Part shown: positions 1 through 8,508 of the stretch, piece by piece
Position numbering within the stretch: the first letter of the stretch is position 1
How the letters are laid out: each line of letters begins with the position of its first letter
Origin: Comamonas koreensis
Lineage (GTDB): Bacteria; Pseudomonadota; Gammaproteobacteria; Burkholderiales; Burkholderiaceae_C
Length of the DNA: 64,000 nucleotides
Reading direction: 5' to 3'
NCBI RefSeq assembly: GCF_021026195.1
Contig: NZ_JAJNCT010000005.1
Coordinates: 337,231 to 401,230 of the forward strand
Made by a program: the position numbers and the translations under genes
The notes under the pieces: generated by a model
Told to the model about the DNA's origin: nothing
The model's input: the letters and a program-made list of their open reading frames with translations, nothing else
Database searches by the model: none

Positions 1-888
1 GAGGTCCAGCTCACAGGCCAGCAGGTGGTCGCGGATCTCCAGCATCTGCATCAGCATGCCGGCCAGGCGCTGGCGGCGTGGCGTGCGCGGGCTCTCCAGC
101 ACAATGTCACGGGCGGCCTGCAGCTGGTCGGCAAAGGCGGCGTGGCGGGCCATCAACTGGCCCATGTGCTGCTGGGGTGCGCCCCCACGCGAGAACTTGC
201 CAAAATTGCGGTCGGCCAGGTTGTCGCCATAGGCTTCGCCATCGACCGTCTCGCCTTCCAGCCCGACATGGCGGGCCGCCTCGGGCAGCACCATGCGGGC
301 CTGCTCCAGCATCAAGGCAGCGAGCGACAGCACGGTATCGGCAATGAACTGCACGCGGTAGCGGAAATTGAGCAAGGTGTTGGCGATGACCGCATACACC
401 AGGAACATGCTGGCACCGATGCTGAAGAACATCGTTGATTCGGCCGCTGCGGCCAGCAGCTGCCCCTCGGCTGGCTTGGGCACCGACATGCCCAGCACCA
501 TGGCCAGCACCACGGCAATCGCAATCGGCGCGCCGCGCTTGCCCCAGGCCATCCACAAAAAGCCCAGAAAGGTCGATACCACGGCCACCAGGCCGAGCAG
601 CACCAGGTGCTGGTGCATCAGCTGCACCATGAAAAACAGCGGCGCGCCCAGCAAAGGCGCAGGCAGCATGCGCCAAAACTTGCCCCGGCGCGGTGCCGGG
701 TTGTCGACCACGATGGTGACGATGACGCCGACCGAGGCCGCCGCCGCATGCTGGGTGCCCCAGATCAGTTGCACCAGGGTCGTGACCAGAAAGAGGCCCA
801 GTGCCACTTCCAGCCCGTTGAGCACATAGTGGTTGAGCAGGCCACGCTTGAAAGTGCGCCAGCTGCGGTCGGAAGAGAAATGCGCCAT
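1..888 (-). CDS. FUSC family inner-membrane protein (3' end outside window)
   Basis: The reading frame opens with ATG at 888 and stays open to the left edge, so only the first 296 residues are seen. The N-terminal half has about six hydrophobic segments (roughly residues 25-43, 46-63, 73-92, 94-113, 118-136 and 150-170), then a hydrophilic helical part begins. This resembles the fusaric-acid-resistance/YccS type of membrane protein, which carries such a helical bundle next to a cytosolic domain; several members are linked to aromatic acid export. The substrate cannot be told here. It is transcribed away from the gshA terminator and so probably has its own promoter in 889-1020, where a dyad (TGATAGC, 11 bases, GCTATCA, 933-957) is seen. 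Family is likely; function is inference. Confidence 0.75.
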   Translation of the reverse strand, partial: MAHFSSDRSWRTFKRGLLNHYVLNGLEVALGLFLVTTLVQLIWGTQHAAAASVGVIVTIVVDNPAPRRGKFWRMLPAPLLGAPLFFMVQLMHQHLVLLGLVAVVSTFLGFLWMAWGKRGAPIAIAVVLAMVLGMSVPKPAEGQLLAAAAESTMFFSIGASMFLVYAVIANTLLNFRYRVQFIADTVLSLAALMLEQARMVLPEAARHVGLEGETVDGEAYGDNLADRNFGKFSRGGAPQQHMGQLMARHAAFADQLQAARDIVLESPRTPRRQRLAGMLMQMLEIRDHLLACELDL

Positions 889-932
889 GGAACAACAATA
901 CGAGAAATCAACACCAAAAGATGTCGGACAAA

Positions 933-957
933 TGATAGCCAACGCGGGAAGCTATCA
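933..957. promoter_or_regulatory. Perfect 7-11-7 inverted repeat upstream of FUSC gene
   Basis: TGATAGC at 933-939 and GCTATCA at 951-957 form a perfect dyad about 45 bases before the start codon at 888. It may be an operator or a member of a GATAGC-type intergenic motif seen elsewhere in this window. No binding protein is known. Confidence 0.35.
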
Positions 958-1024
958 AATCAGAAGCACCCAGGCGCATGCAAACGTTTGCATTCTGACC
1001 CCATCCGCTGCGGTATGCCAGCAA

Positions 1025-1048
1025 CAAAAAAGCCCGCAGCAGCGGGCT
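1025..1048 (-). terminator. Rho-independent terminator after gshA
   Basis: Read leftwards, AGCCCGCTGCTGCGGGCT folds into a GC-rich hairpin followed by a run of six T. It sits 18 bases past the gshA stop codon. Confidence 0.85.
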
Positions 1049-1065
1049 CTAGGGCATCAGATCCA

Positions 1066-2598
1066 TCAGGACACGACCAGGTGCTCAGGCGACATATAGC
1101 ACTGGCGCCATTCCTCAAACGGACCGGTGTCGGCCGCTTCCATGTCTTTTTGTGCCTGGATCGACTTGGCCGCCAGTTGCTGGTACTTGGCTGTCAGCGC
1201 GTCGTTCCAGGGGCGGGCCAAGGTCTGCTCGCGCGCCCATTGCGACTGGGCAGCGCCAAAGGCCTTGAACGAGGCGCCAAACTGCTCGCTGACCGCCGCC
1301 AGCACCTGGGCCGATGGCGTTTGCTCAGGGTGGGCCAGCAGCTGCTGGGAGTGCTTGAGCGCCTGGCTGTAGTCGGTGTTGCCATGGGCCTGGTCCAGCG
1401 CCGCAGCGATGGGCTGGCAGGCTTGCAGAACCTCCTGGGCCCAGTCGGTCAGCAGCACCTCCTTGCCCTGGCGCTGCAGCTGCAGGCCCGGCTCACGCCC
1501 GCGCTCGGCCACCATGTGCTGGTTGTGCTTCATCTCGGCGATTTCGGCCGGCGAATCAGGCGGGCTGTCGCTCAGCAGGCAGTGCAGCAAGAAGATGTCG
1601 AGCAGGCGCATCGTCGGGGCCGAGATGCCCATGCTGTCGAAGGGATTGATGTCCATCAAGCGCACTTCGACGTATTCGACACCGCGCTCGCGCAGCGCAT
1701 GCAGCGGGCGCTCGCCGCGCTGCACCGTGCGCTTGGGGCGGATGGTGCCGTAGAACTCGTTCTCGATCTGCAGCAGGCTGGTGCCCAGCTGGTTGTACTC
1801 GCCACCGGGGTTGAGTATGCCCACCTTTTCATAGGCCGGGTACGGCTGGGTCAAGGCGCCGTAGAGCGAATCGGCATAGCCCTTGAGGTTGTTGTAGCTG
1901 ACGCTGATCGAGGCCTGGGCATCGCTTTGGTAGCCCAGGCGGCCCATGCGCAGCGAGGTGGCATGCGGCAGGTGCAATGCGCCCTGGCCATCGCCCAACG
2001 GCTGCAGCTGGTGCGGGCGGCCCTGCACAAAACAGGGACAGAGCACCGGCGACGCGCCAAACAGGTAGAGCAGCAAAAAGGCCTGGCGGCGGAAATTGCG
2101 GATCAGCCCGAAGTAGGCCTCACTGCTGACACCCGGCAGCGACCAGTTGTAGTGGATGCCCGAGATCGTCTGCATGCGGCGGCCATAGCGGTGGCCCAGA
2201 CCCATGCGGTAGATGCTTTTGGAGCGGCCGATGTGCGAGGTGCCAAAACGGCCCAGCGGAATGTTCTCATCCGAGGGCAGCGAGCAAGGCATGCTCGAGA
2301 TCCACAGCCGCTCGTCATTGGCCTCCAGCACCTGGTAGACGTACTGGTGTACTTCGGCCAACTCATCCAGGCAAGCCTGCACATCCTGGTGCACGCCGGT
2401 GATGATCTCGATCTGCGACTCGCTGAAATCGGTCGTGATGCTGCTGTGCGTCAGCGCGGAGCCCAAAGCGGCCGGGTGTGGCGTGAGGGCCAGCGCGCCT
2501 TCGTCGTTCACGCGCAAGCCTTCTTTCTCGATGCCGCGACCCATGTGCAGCAGGCGCTGCGCGCCAATGGCATCAATACGTTCTTGGATATGGTTCAT
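1066..2598 (-). CDS. gshA: Glutamate-cysteine ligase
   Basis: Catalyses the first, ATP-dependent step of glutathione synthesis in the cytosol, joining glutamate and cysteine through the gamma-carboxyl. The 510-residue product matches the length and sequence of the E. coli-type GshA family, with GIEKEGLRV near the N-terminus, LTHSSITTDFSESQIE, a WISSMPCSLP block and SGIHYNWSLPG. The frame could begin earlier at a TTG (2616), but ATG at 2598 starts directly at the conserved MNHIQERIDAIG and is preferred. The gene stands alone between terminators or gaps; glutathione synthetase gshB is not in the window. Identification is firm. Confidence 0.95.
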   Translation of the reverse strand: MNHIQERIDAIGAQRLLHMGRGIEKEGLRVNDEGALALTPHPAALGSALTHSSITTDFSESQIEIITGVHQDVQACLDELAEVHQYVYQVLEANDERLWISSMPCSLPSDENIPLGRFGTSHIGRSKSIYRMGLGHRYGRRMQTISGIHYNWSLPGVSSEAYFGLIRNFRRQAFLLLYLFGASPVLCPCFVQGRPHQLQPLGDGQGALHLPHATSLRMGRLGYQSDAQASISVSYNNLKGYADSLYGALTQPYPAYEKVGILNPGGEYNQLGTSLLQIENEFYGTIRPKRTVQRGERPLHALRERGVEYVEVRLMDINPFDSMGISAPTMRLLDIFLLHCLLSDSPPDSPAEIAEMKHNQHMVAERGREPGLQLQRQGKEVLLTDWAQEVLQACQPIAAALDQAHGNTDYSQALKHSQQLLAHPEQTPSAQVLAAVSEQFGASFKAFGAAQSQWAREQTLARPWNDALTAKYQQLAAKSIQAQKDMEAADTGPFEEWRQCYMSPEHLVVS

Positions 2599-2750
2599 CT
2601 GCGTTGTTCTTGTCAAAGCCGGGCTGCACGATAGCAGGTTGCCCGGCGACTGGCAGAGTATTGCACGCTCAGCCTGACCGGGCTTCGGGATTTAGCCCGA
2701 TTCCCGCAGCACGGCTTGGTAAGAACGTGTAGCGATTGCCCGCATTGTTG

Positions 2751-2769
2751 TTTTCTGCACTGCAGAAAA
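2751..2769. promoter_or_regulatory. Perfect 9-1-9 inverted repeat between gshA and SDR gene
   Basis: TTTTCTGCA, one base, TGCAGAAAA. It lies 150 bases upstream of gshA and 30 bases downstream of the SDR gene. It could be an operator for gshA or a weak terminator for the SDR gene; it lacks the GC core of a typical terminator. Confidence 0.4.
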
Positions 2770-2800
2770 GCCCGCCCCACACGTGACGCAGGCTGGCGCC

Positions 2801-3718
2801 TCAGTGCAGCTTTTGCTGGGCCTTGCGGATTTCCAGATCGCCCTGCACAAAGCCGTTGTCCGGCACGATGTCGTCCCTGCGGTCGGTCAGCGCGGCCCAT
2901 TGCTGGGACAGATGCAGGTCCATCTCATCGACCGGCACGCTGTCGGCACTCAGGTGCAGCCCGCGCGTCATCGTGATGTGCGAGGCCTCGAAGCTGCCTG
3001 CACCTGCACACAGAATGGTCCGCGTGGGCGCGCTCTCATGCACCAGCGCCAGCATGGCGGGGCTGACCAGCTCGGGCCGCAGCGCGCGCAGCATCTCGGG
3101 CGCCAGCAGGCCATCGGTCATGCGCGTGGCAGCCGTCGGCGCCAGCGCATTCACATGGATGTTGTACTTGGCGCCTTCCAGCGCCAGGGTCTGCATCAGG
3201 CCGACCAGCGCCATCTTGGCAGCGGCATAATTGCTCTGGCCAAAGTTGCCGAACAGGCCCGACGACGAGGTCGTCACCAGAATACGGCCATAGTTGGCCG
3301 CCTGCATATGGGGCCACACGGCCTTGCAGCAGTGCACGCTGCCCATCAGATGCACTTCCAGCACGGCGCGGAAGTCGTCCATCTCCATCTTGGCAAAGCT
3401 CTTGTCGCGCAAGGTGCCGGCATTGTTAACCAGCACATCGATCTGGCCCCAGTGCTCGATCAGCTGGGCCACCATGGCCTGCACGGCCGGCCAGTCGGTC
3501 ACCGAGGCATGGCTGGCCATGGCGATGCCGCCCAGCGCCTCGATCTCGCGCACCACCTTCTCGGCGGCGGACGAGTTACCCAGCCCGTCCACCGCGCCGC
3601 CCGGGTCGTTGACCAGCACCTTGGCGCCGCGCCGGGCCAGCGCCAATGCATGTTCACGCCCCAGCCCGCCGCCGGCCCCCGTCACAATCGCTACCTTGTC
3701 GCTGAAATCCAAACCCAT
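2801..3718 (-). CDS. SDR-family 3-hydroxyacyl-CoA dehydrogenase-like oxidoreductase
   Basis: A 305-residue short-chain dehydrogenase with the cofactor motif TGAGGGLG (residues 14-21), the NNAG motif, and the catalytic Ser and YxxxK (SNYAAAK). The opening DFSDKVAIVTGAGGGLGREH and the VNDPGGA segment are typical of the (3R)-hydroxyacyl-CoA dehydrogenase domain of multifunctional beta-oxidation enzymes (MFE-2 type). The C-terminal 60 residues go beyond a minimal SDR. A role in fatty or aromatic acyl-CoA oxidation is likely from the family, but no other beta-oxidation gene is adjacent, so the substrate is unknown. Confidence 0.8.
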   Translation of the reverse strand: MGLDFSDKVAIVTGAGGGLGREHALALARRGAKVLVNDPGGAVDGLGNSSAAEKVVREIEALGGIAMASHASVTDWPAVQAMVAQLIEHWGQIDVLVNNAGTLRDKSFAKMEMDDFRAVLEVHLMGSVHCCKAVWPHMQAANYGRILVTTSSSGLFGNFGQSNYAAAKMALVGLMQTLALEGAKYNIHVNALAPTAATRMTDGLLAPEMLRALRPELVSPAMLALVHESAPTRTILCAGAGSFEASHITMTRGLHLSADSVPVDEMDLHLSQQWAALTDRRDDIVPDNGFVQGDLEIRKAQQKLH

Positions 3719-4079
3719 ACGTTCGCACCTTTACACCATGCGGGCGCTTATGGCGCCCAATATTGGAAGAGGCTTGCTGCCCCTGATGCATTCGCACTGT
3801 ACGTGTTCACATTTGCTTTGCGCGCCGCTTGGGCGACAGACGCCAGCGGGACATGGGCCGGTACCGCCTAGGGTTATCCCGAAAATGGCTGAACAACCAT
3901 GTGGATAACTGCGCATCGCGGGCTATTTAACCCGCTAAGCCCATGTTTTTATTAGCCACGTGTTACATTGCCCGCAATTTCAGCAAAACTGGCCTCATCC
4001 TTGCTACCTGGCAGCAGTGCTTACCACACTTGGCTGGGCAGCTATGGTTTTGATATAAGCCCTTCGAATCGACACCCCC
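3719..4079. other. 361-base intergenic region between divergent SDR and ferredoxin genes
   Basis: No convincing coding frame. It holds the promoters of both neighbours. A 10-base palindrome CCAATATTGG (3757-3766) lies 39 bases upstream of the SDR start and could be an operator. Nothing else is recognised. Confidence 0.5.
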
Positions 4080-4370
4080 ATGCCCATCACCCCCGAGCTC
4101 TACAACGCCCAGATCGACAACGAAGACATCCAGGTCGATGCCTGGGCAGACACACCCCTGCTGCAGTCGCTGGAAGAAGGCGGCGTGGACTGGCCCAGCT
4201 CCTGCCGCAATGGCACCTGCCGCACCTGTGTGGGCCGCCTGAAATCAGGCAGCGTGCACTATGAAATCGAATGGCCCGGCCTCAGCGCCGAGGACAAGGA
4301 AGCCGGCTGCATCCTGCCCTGCGTGGCCTATCCCGATGGCAATGTGGTGCTCTTGCGCGGCGAATACTGA
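4080..4370 (+). CDS. Plant-type [2Fe-2S] ferredoxin
   Basis: A 96-residue electron carrier. Cys42, Cys47 and Cys50 (SCRNGTCRTC) plus Cys81 (LPCVAYP) give the C-x4-C-x2-C-x30-C pattern that binds a 2Fe-2S cluster in plant-type ferredoxins. It is acidic, as expected. Such stand-alone ferredoxins often serve oxygenases or reductases, but no partner is beside it; the next gene is ribB, 165 bases downstream. Physiological partner unknown. Confidence 0.88.
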   Translation: MPITPELYNAQIDNEDIQVDAWADTPLLQSLEEGGVDWPSSCRNGTCRTCVGRLKSGSVHYEIEWPGLSAEDKEAGCILPCVAYPDGNVVLLRGEY

Positions 4371-4535
4371 AGCCCCCAGCCCGCCACCCGCAGCCGCAAT
4401 TGACCCGGCACACTAGTCCCCAGAAGCGCCAAAGCCGCCCAGCCGGGGAGCAGCTGGTCTAAAATTGGGGTTTTTACTGTCTGACGCGCCGCAGATCTGC
4501 GGGCAGACACGACACAAGTTCTTTAAAGGCATTCC

Positions 4536-5657
4536 ATGAGCAGCCCCCTGATCCCTGCGCCGATCTCTCCGGTGGAGGACATTGTTGCCGAGATGCGCGC
4601 TGGCCGCATGGTCGTTCTGGTCGATGAAGCCGACCGCGAGAACGAAGGCGACCTGGTGCTGGCCTCCGACCATGTCACGCCGGAAGCCATCAACTTCATG
4701 GCCAAGTGGGGCCGGGGCCTCATCTGCCTGACCTTGACCCGCGAGCGCTGCGAGCGCCTGCAACTGCGCCAGATGACCGCCAATAACGGCGCCCCGCTGT
4801 CCACCGCGTTCACCGTCTCCATCGAGGCGGCCGAAGGCGTGACCACCGGCATCTCTGCTGCCGACCGCGCCCGCACCGTGCAGGCCGCTGTGGCCGCCAA
4901 TGCCCAGGCCAGCGATCTGGTGCAACCCGGCCATATCTTCCCGCTGCAGGCGGTGGATGGCGGCGTGCTGATGCGTGCCGGCCATACCGAAGCCGGTTGC
5001 GACCTGGCGCGCCTGGCCGGCTGCTCGCCCTCTTCCGTCATCTGCGAAGTGATGAAGGACGACGGCACCATGGCCCGCCTGCCCGATCTGCAGCTGTTCT
5101 GCGCCGAGCACGGCATCAAGATCGGCACCATCGCCGATCTGATCGAATACCGCAGCCGCCACGAATCGCTGGTCGAGCGCATCAGCAGCCGCCCGCTGCA
5201 AACGGCGCATGGCGAGTTCACGGCCCACCTCTACCAAGACCACGCCAGCCACGCCGTGCACCTGGCCCTGGTCAAGGGCAGCGTGCAGGCCGACAACGAT
5301 GTGCCCGTGCGCGTGCACGAGCCGCTGTCGGTGATGGACCTGCTCGAGACCGACCGCACCATGCACAGCTGGACCCTGGATGCCAGCCTGGCCTACCTGC
5401 AGCAGCAAAGCTGCGGCGTGGCCGTGCTGCTCAACTGCAATGAAAGCGCCTCGCAGCTGATCCGCCAGTTCGACGGCAAGGCACGCGCCGCGCAAGCCCC
5501 CGAGCGGGGCCGCATGGACCTGCGCACCTACGGCATTGGCGCCCAGATCCTGCGTGACTGCGGCGTGCAGAAGATGCGCCTGATGGGCGCGCCCCGCCGC
5601 CTGCCCAGCATGGCCGGTTACGGGCTTGAGATCACCGGATACATCAACAAGGAATAA
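4536..5657 (+). CDS. ribB: 3,4-dihydroxy-2-butanone-4-phosphate synthase with degenerate GTP cyclohydrolase II domain
   Basis: The N-terminal half (about residues 1-210) is a complete DHBP synthase, with DEADRENEGDLV, the HTEAGCDLARLAG loop and conserved acidic metal ligands; it turns ribulose-5-phosphate into the four-carbon precursor of riboflavin. The C-terminal half has the GTP cyclohydrolase II fold outline (VRVHEPLSVMDLL, YGIGAQILRDCG) but lacks the zinc-binding SECLTGD...RCDCG cysteines and the normal TNNPRK loop. It therefore probably cannot open GTP. This is the RibBX-like variant known in Proteobacteria. A separate ribA would be needed elsewhere. It is followed at once by ribH and nusB. 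Automatic pipelines would call this bifunctional ribBA, which I think is wrong. Confidence 0.93.
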   Translation: MSSPLIPAPISPVEDIVAEMRAGRMVVLVDEADRENEGDLVLASDHVTPEAINFMAKWGRGLICLTLTRERCERLQLRQMTANNGAPLSTAFTVSIEAAEGVTTGISAADRARTVQAAVAANAQASDLVQPGHIFPLQAVDGGVLMRAGHTEAGCDLARLAGCSPSSVICEVMKDDGTMARLPDLQLFCAEHGIKIGTIADLIEYRSRHESLVERISSRPLQTAHGEFTAHLYQDHASHAVHLALVKGSVQADNDVPVRVHEPLSVMDLLETDRTMHSWTLDASLAYLQQQSCGVAVLLNCNESASQLIRQFDGKARAAQAPERGRMDLRTYGIGAQILRDCGVQKMRLMGAPRRLPSMAGYGLEITGYINKE

Positions 5658-5660
5658 CAC

Positions 5661-6122
5661 ATGTTTGGAGCAGAAAAAGGCAGCGCAGCAAACCTGGACG
5701 GCAGCGCGCTCGCCATCGGCATTGTGCAGGCCCGGTTCAACGAAAGCATCACCGACAGCCTGGCCCAGGCCTGCCTGCAGGAGCTGGCCGCCATGGGCGT
5801 GCAAGCCGAGAACATCCGCCATGTCAAAGTACCCGGCGCACTCGAAGTGCCCGTGGCGCTGCAAGCCATGGCCGAGTCCGAAGAATTCGACGCGCTGATT
5901 GCGCTGGGCTGCATCATCCGCGGCGAAACCTACCACTTTGAACTGGTGGCCAACGAATCGGGCGCTGGCGTCACCCGCATCGGCCTGGATTTCCAGATCC
6001 CCGTTGCCAACGCCATCCTCACCACTGAAAACGAAGCCCAGGCCATTGCCCGCCAGGTCGACAAGGGGCGCGATGCCGCCATCGTCGCCGTCGAGATGGC
6101 CAATCTGCTGAAAACACTATGA
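5661..6122 (+). CDS. ribH: 6,7-dimethyl-8-ribityllumazine synthase
   Basis: Condenses 5-amino-6-ribitylaminouracil with dihydroxybutanone phosphate, the penultimate step of riboflavin synthesis; members form cytosolic pentamers or 60-mers. The 153-residue protein shows [18 protein letters not shown] and the catalytic-region [14 protein letters not shown] motif. It starts three bases after the ribB stop and its end overlaps nusB by four bases (ATGA), so the three genes are translated as an operon. Confidence 0.97.
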   Translation: MFGAEKGSAANLDGSALAIGIVQARFNESITDSLAQACLQELAAMGVQAENIRHVKVPGALEVPVALQAMAESEEFDALIALGCIIRGETYHFELVANESGAGVTRIGLDFQIPVANAILTTENEAQAIARQVDKGRDAAIVAVEMANLLKTL

Positions 6123-6655
6123 ACGAAAACGACCAGAGCGAGTCCTCCTCCAGCCAGCGCCCTCCGCGCCAGGCCCGCAAGGGCCTTACCTCCACCGGCG
6201 CGCGCAAGGCTGCCTCCAAGTCCACCCGCAGCCGCTCGCGTGAGTTCGCGCTGCAGGCGCTCTACCAGTACATCCTGAGCGGCAACAGCGCCACCGAGAT
6301 CGACCTGTTCACGCGCGACCTGGCTGGCTTTCACAAGGCCGATGCCGCCCATTACGACGCGCTGCTGCACGGCTGCATCGAATCGGCCGAGCAACTCAAT
6401 GCACAGATCGTCCCGCACCTGGACCGCAAGATGGACGAGATCTCGCCCATCGAACATGCCTGCATGTGGATTGGCGTCTATGAGTTCCAGCACTGCCTGG
6501 ATGTGCCATGGCGCGTGGTCATCAACGAGAGCATCGAGCTGGCCAAGGAATTTGGCGGCACCGACGGCTACAAGTATGTGAACGCCGTGCTCAACGCGCT
6601 GGCCCCGAGCCTGCGCGCCGTCGAAGTGGCAGCCGACCGCAACAACGCGGCCTGA
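6119..6655 (+). CDS. nusB: Transcription antitermination factor NusB
   Basis: An RNA-binding protein that, with NusE (S10), binds boxA and supports antitermination on rRNA operons. The 178-residue product has a charged N-terminal extension of about 35 residues, then the NusB core ([55 protein letters not shown]). The ribH-nusB link is standard in proteobacteria. A strong terminator follows. Confidence 0.96.
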   Translation: MNENDQSESSSSQRPPRQARKGLTSTGARKAASKSTRSRSREFALQALYQYILSGNSATEIDLFTRDLAGFHKADAAHYDALLHGCIESAEQLNAQIVPHLDRKMDEISPIEHACMWIGVYEFQHCLDVPWRVVINESIELAKEFGGTDGYKYVNAVLNALAPSLRAVEVAADRNNAA

Positions 6656-6665
6656 TCGCCCTGAC

Positions 6666-6706
6666 AACCGATGCCCATGCCTGCGTGCTGGCATCGGTTT
6701 TTTCTA
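6666..6706 (+). terminator. Terminator of ribB-ribH-nusB operon
   Basis: AACCGATGCC pairs with GGCATCGGTT around a 14-base loop and is followed by TTTTTT. Confidence 0.88.
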
Positions 6707-6804
6707 AGGGCTTAGCCGCCGCCAGTTATACTTTTGATAGCACACTCTGTGCTGGCCCACATGCCGCCTACGCTGTGGGTGCCCTCTGATCCGAGCCGAA
6801 GACC

Positions 6805-7989
6805 ATGAAAATCGCCACCCGAGCCGACCGCATTGAGCCGTTTTATGTGATGGAGGTCGCCAAGGCCGCCCAGGCACTGGCGGCTAAGGTGGCGGGCAGC
6901 GCGGAGCCGATGATCTTCCTCAACATCGGCGAGCCGGACTTCACCGCGCCCCCGCTGGTGCAGCAGGCCGCCGACCGCGCCATCCGCGAAGGCCGCACGC
7001 AGTACACACCAGCACTGGGCATCGAGCCTTTGCGCCAGGCACTGTCCGACTGGTACCAGCAGCGCTTTGGCGTCGATGTGCCGGCGCGCCGCATCGTCAT
7101 CACCGCCGGTGCATCGGCTGCCCTGCAGCTGGTCTGCCTGTCGCTGATCGACTCGGGCGACGAGATCCTGATGCCCGACCCCAGCTACCCCTGCAACCGC
7201 CACTTTGTCAGTGCCGCAGAGGGCCGGGCCGTGCTGCTGCCCACCACGGCGGAAGAGCGCTTTCAGCTCAGCGCCGACAAGGTGCAGGCCGCCTGGAGCG
7301 ACAAGACCCGTGGCGTGCTGCTGGCCTCGCCCTCCAACCCCACGGGCAGCTCGATTGCGCCGCAAGAGCTGCGCCGCATCCACGAGGTGGTCAAGGCCCG
7401 CGATGGCGTGACCATCATCGACGAGATCTACCTGGGCCTGTCCTATGACGAGGCCTTTGGCCAGACTGCGCTGGCGATCGATGACAACATCATCTCGATC
7501 AACAGCTTCAGCAAGTACTTCAACATGACCGGCTGGCGCCTGGGTTGGGCCGTGGTGCCCGAAGCCCTGGTGCCCGTGGTCGAGCGCGTGGCGCAAAACC
7601 TGTTCATCTGCGCCAGCACCATTGCCCAGCATGCGGCACTGGCCTGTTTTGCGCCCGAGAGCATTGCCGAGTACGAGCGCCGCCGCGCCGAGTTCAAGGC
7701 CCGGCGCGATTACTTCATCCCGGCGCTTGAAGCGCTGGGCCTGCCCGTGCCGGTCGCACCCGATGGCGCCTTCTACGCCTGGGCCGACTGCAGCCAGGCC
7801 GCCAGGAAGCTCGGTGTGGAAGGCTCCTGGGACTTTGCCTATGCGGTGATGGAACGGGCCCACCTGGCCATCACGCCGGGGCGCGACTTTGGCAGCCATG
7901 ACACCGGCCGCTTTGTGCGCTTTTCCACCGCCAACTCGATGGCGCAGCTGCAAGAGGCCATTGCCCGGCTGCGCAAGCTGCTGGCCTGA
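6805..7989 (+). CDS. PLP-dependent class I/II aminotransferase
   Basis: A 394-residue fold-type I aminotransferase. Lys237 in NSFSKYFNMTGWRLGW should form the Schiff base with pyridoxal phosphate; Asn178 (SPSNPTG), Asp206 and Tyr209 (IIDEIYLGL) are the usual cofactor contacts, and a C-terminal Arg in GRFVRFS would bind the substrate carboxylate. The family covers aspartate, aromatic and branched-chain transaminases; the sequence is close to proteins annotated only as pyridoxal phosphate-dependent aminotransferases, and I cannot assign a substrate. It has its own promoter region after the nusB terminator, with TATACT near 6727-6732 as a candidate -10. Confidence 0.9.
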   Translation: MKIATRADRIEPFYVMEVAKAAQALAAKVAGSAEPMIFLNIGEPDFTAPPLVQQAADRAIREGRTQYTPALGIEPLRQALSDWYQQRFGVDVPARRIVITAGASAALQLVCLSLIDSGDEILMPDPSYPCNRHFVSAAEGRAVLLPTTAEERFQLSADKVQAAWSDKTRGVLLASPSNPTGSSIAPQELRRIHEVVKARDGVTIIDEIYLGLSYDEAFGQTALAIDDNIISINSFSKYFNMTGWRLGWAVVPEALVPVVERVAQNLFICASTIAQHAALACFAPESIAEYERRRAEFKARRDYFIPALEALGLPVPVAPDGAFYAWADCSQAARKLGVEGSWDFAYAVMERAHLAITPGRDFGSHDTGRFVRFSTANSMAQLQEAIARLRKLLA

Positions 7990-8091
7990 TGATGACCGCT
8001 GCGCGCCGCTCTCTGCCAGCATCCTCGCACGAGGATCCGCGCGGCACTGCGCTGATTCTTCGTTATAGAGCCAATGTGAAAGGCTATATCC

Positions 8092-8508
8092 ATGGCCTTT
8101 GAGTTCCCGATCCGCATTTACTGGGAAGACACCGATGCCGGCGGCATCGTCTTCTACGCGAACTACCTCAAGTTCATGGAGCGGGGCCGCACCGAATGGC
8201 TGCGCTCGCTCGGGCTGGAGCAGCAGCGCCTGCGCGAGCAGGTCGGCGGCATGTTCGTGGTCAGTGAAGCGACTATCAAATATTTACAACCTGCACGCCT
8301 GGACGATGAACTCATCGTCACCGCCGAACTCCAAGATGCGGGGCGTGCCTCCATGCAGATCACACAGCGGGTGCTCTTAAAACAGAAGCAACCAACAGAT
8401 ACACCTCAACTGCTGTGTGAGGGCACAATTCGTATCGGCTGGGTCGACGCTGTCAGCATGCGCCCGGCAAGAATTCCTCAAACCCTGATCCAAACCATCT
8501 CCTCATGA
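8092..8508 (+). CDS. ybgC: Tol-Pal system-associated acyl-CoA thioesterase
   Basis: A 138-residue hot-dog-fold thioesterase. The active-site stretch YWEDTDAGGIVFYANYL carries the catalytic Asp15 of the 4-hydroxybenzoyl-CoA thioesterase/YbgC family, and ERGRTEWLR follows as usual. It hydrolyses acyl-CoAs and its gene commonly opens the tol operon. The stop codon overlaps the tolQ start (ATGA at 8505), showing translational coupling. Confidence 0.93.
   Translation: MAFEFPIRIYWEDTDAGGIVFYANYLKFMERGRTEWLRSLGLEQQRLREQVGGMFVVSEATIKYLQPARLDDELIVTAELQDAGRASMQITQRVLLKQKQPTDTPQLLCEGTIRIGWVDAVSMRPARIPQTLIQTISS

Noticed and set aside
607..2634. Long rightward open frame antisense to gshA
   Set aside because: Its translation is low-complexity His/Gln/Arg-rich and the opposite strand encodes an unmistakable GshA; high GC keeps antisense frames open.
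4371..4535. FMN riboswitch upstream of ribB
   Set aside because: The gap is long enough, but I could not find the conserved FMN-element blocks or a matching fold.
4413..5936. 507-codon open frame antisense to ribB and ribH
   Set aside because: No recognisable protein features; it spans two real genes and their junction.
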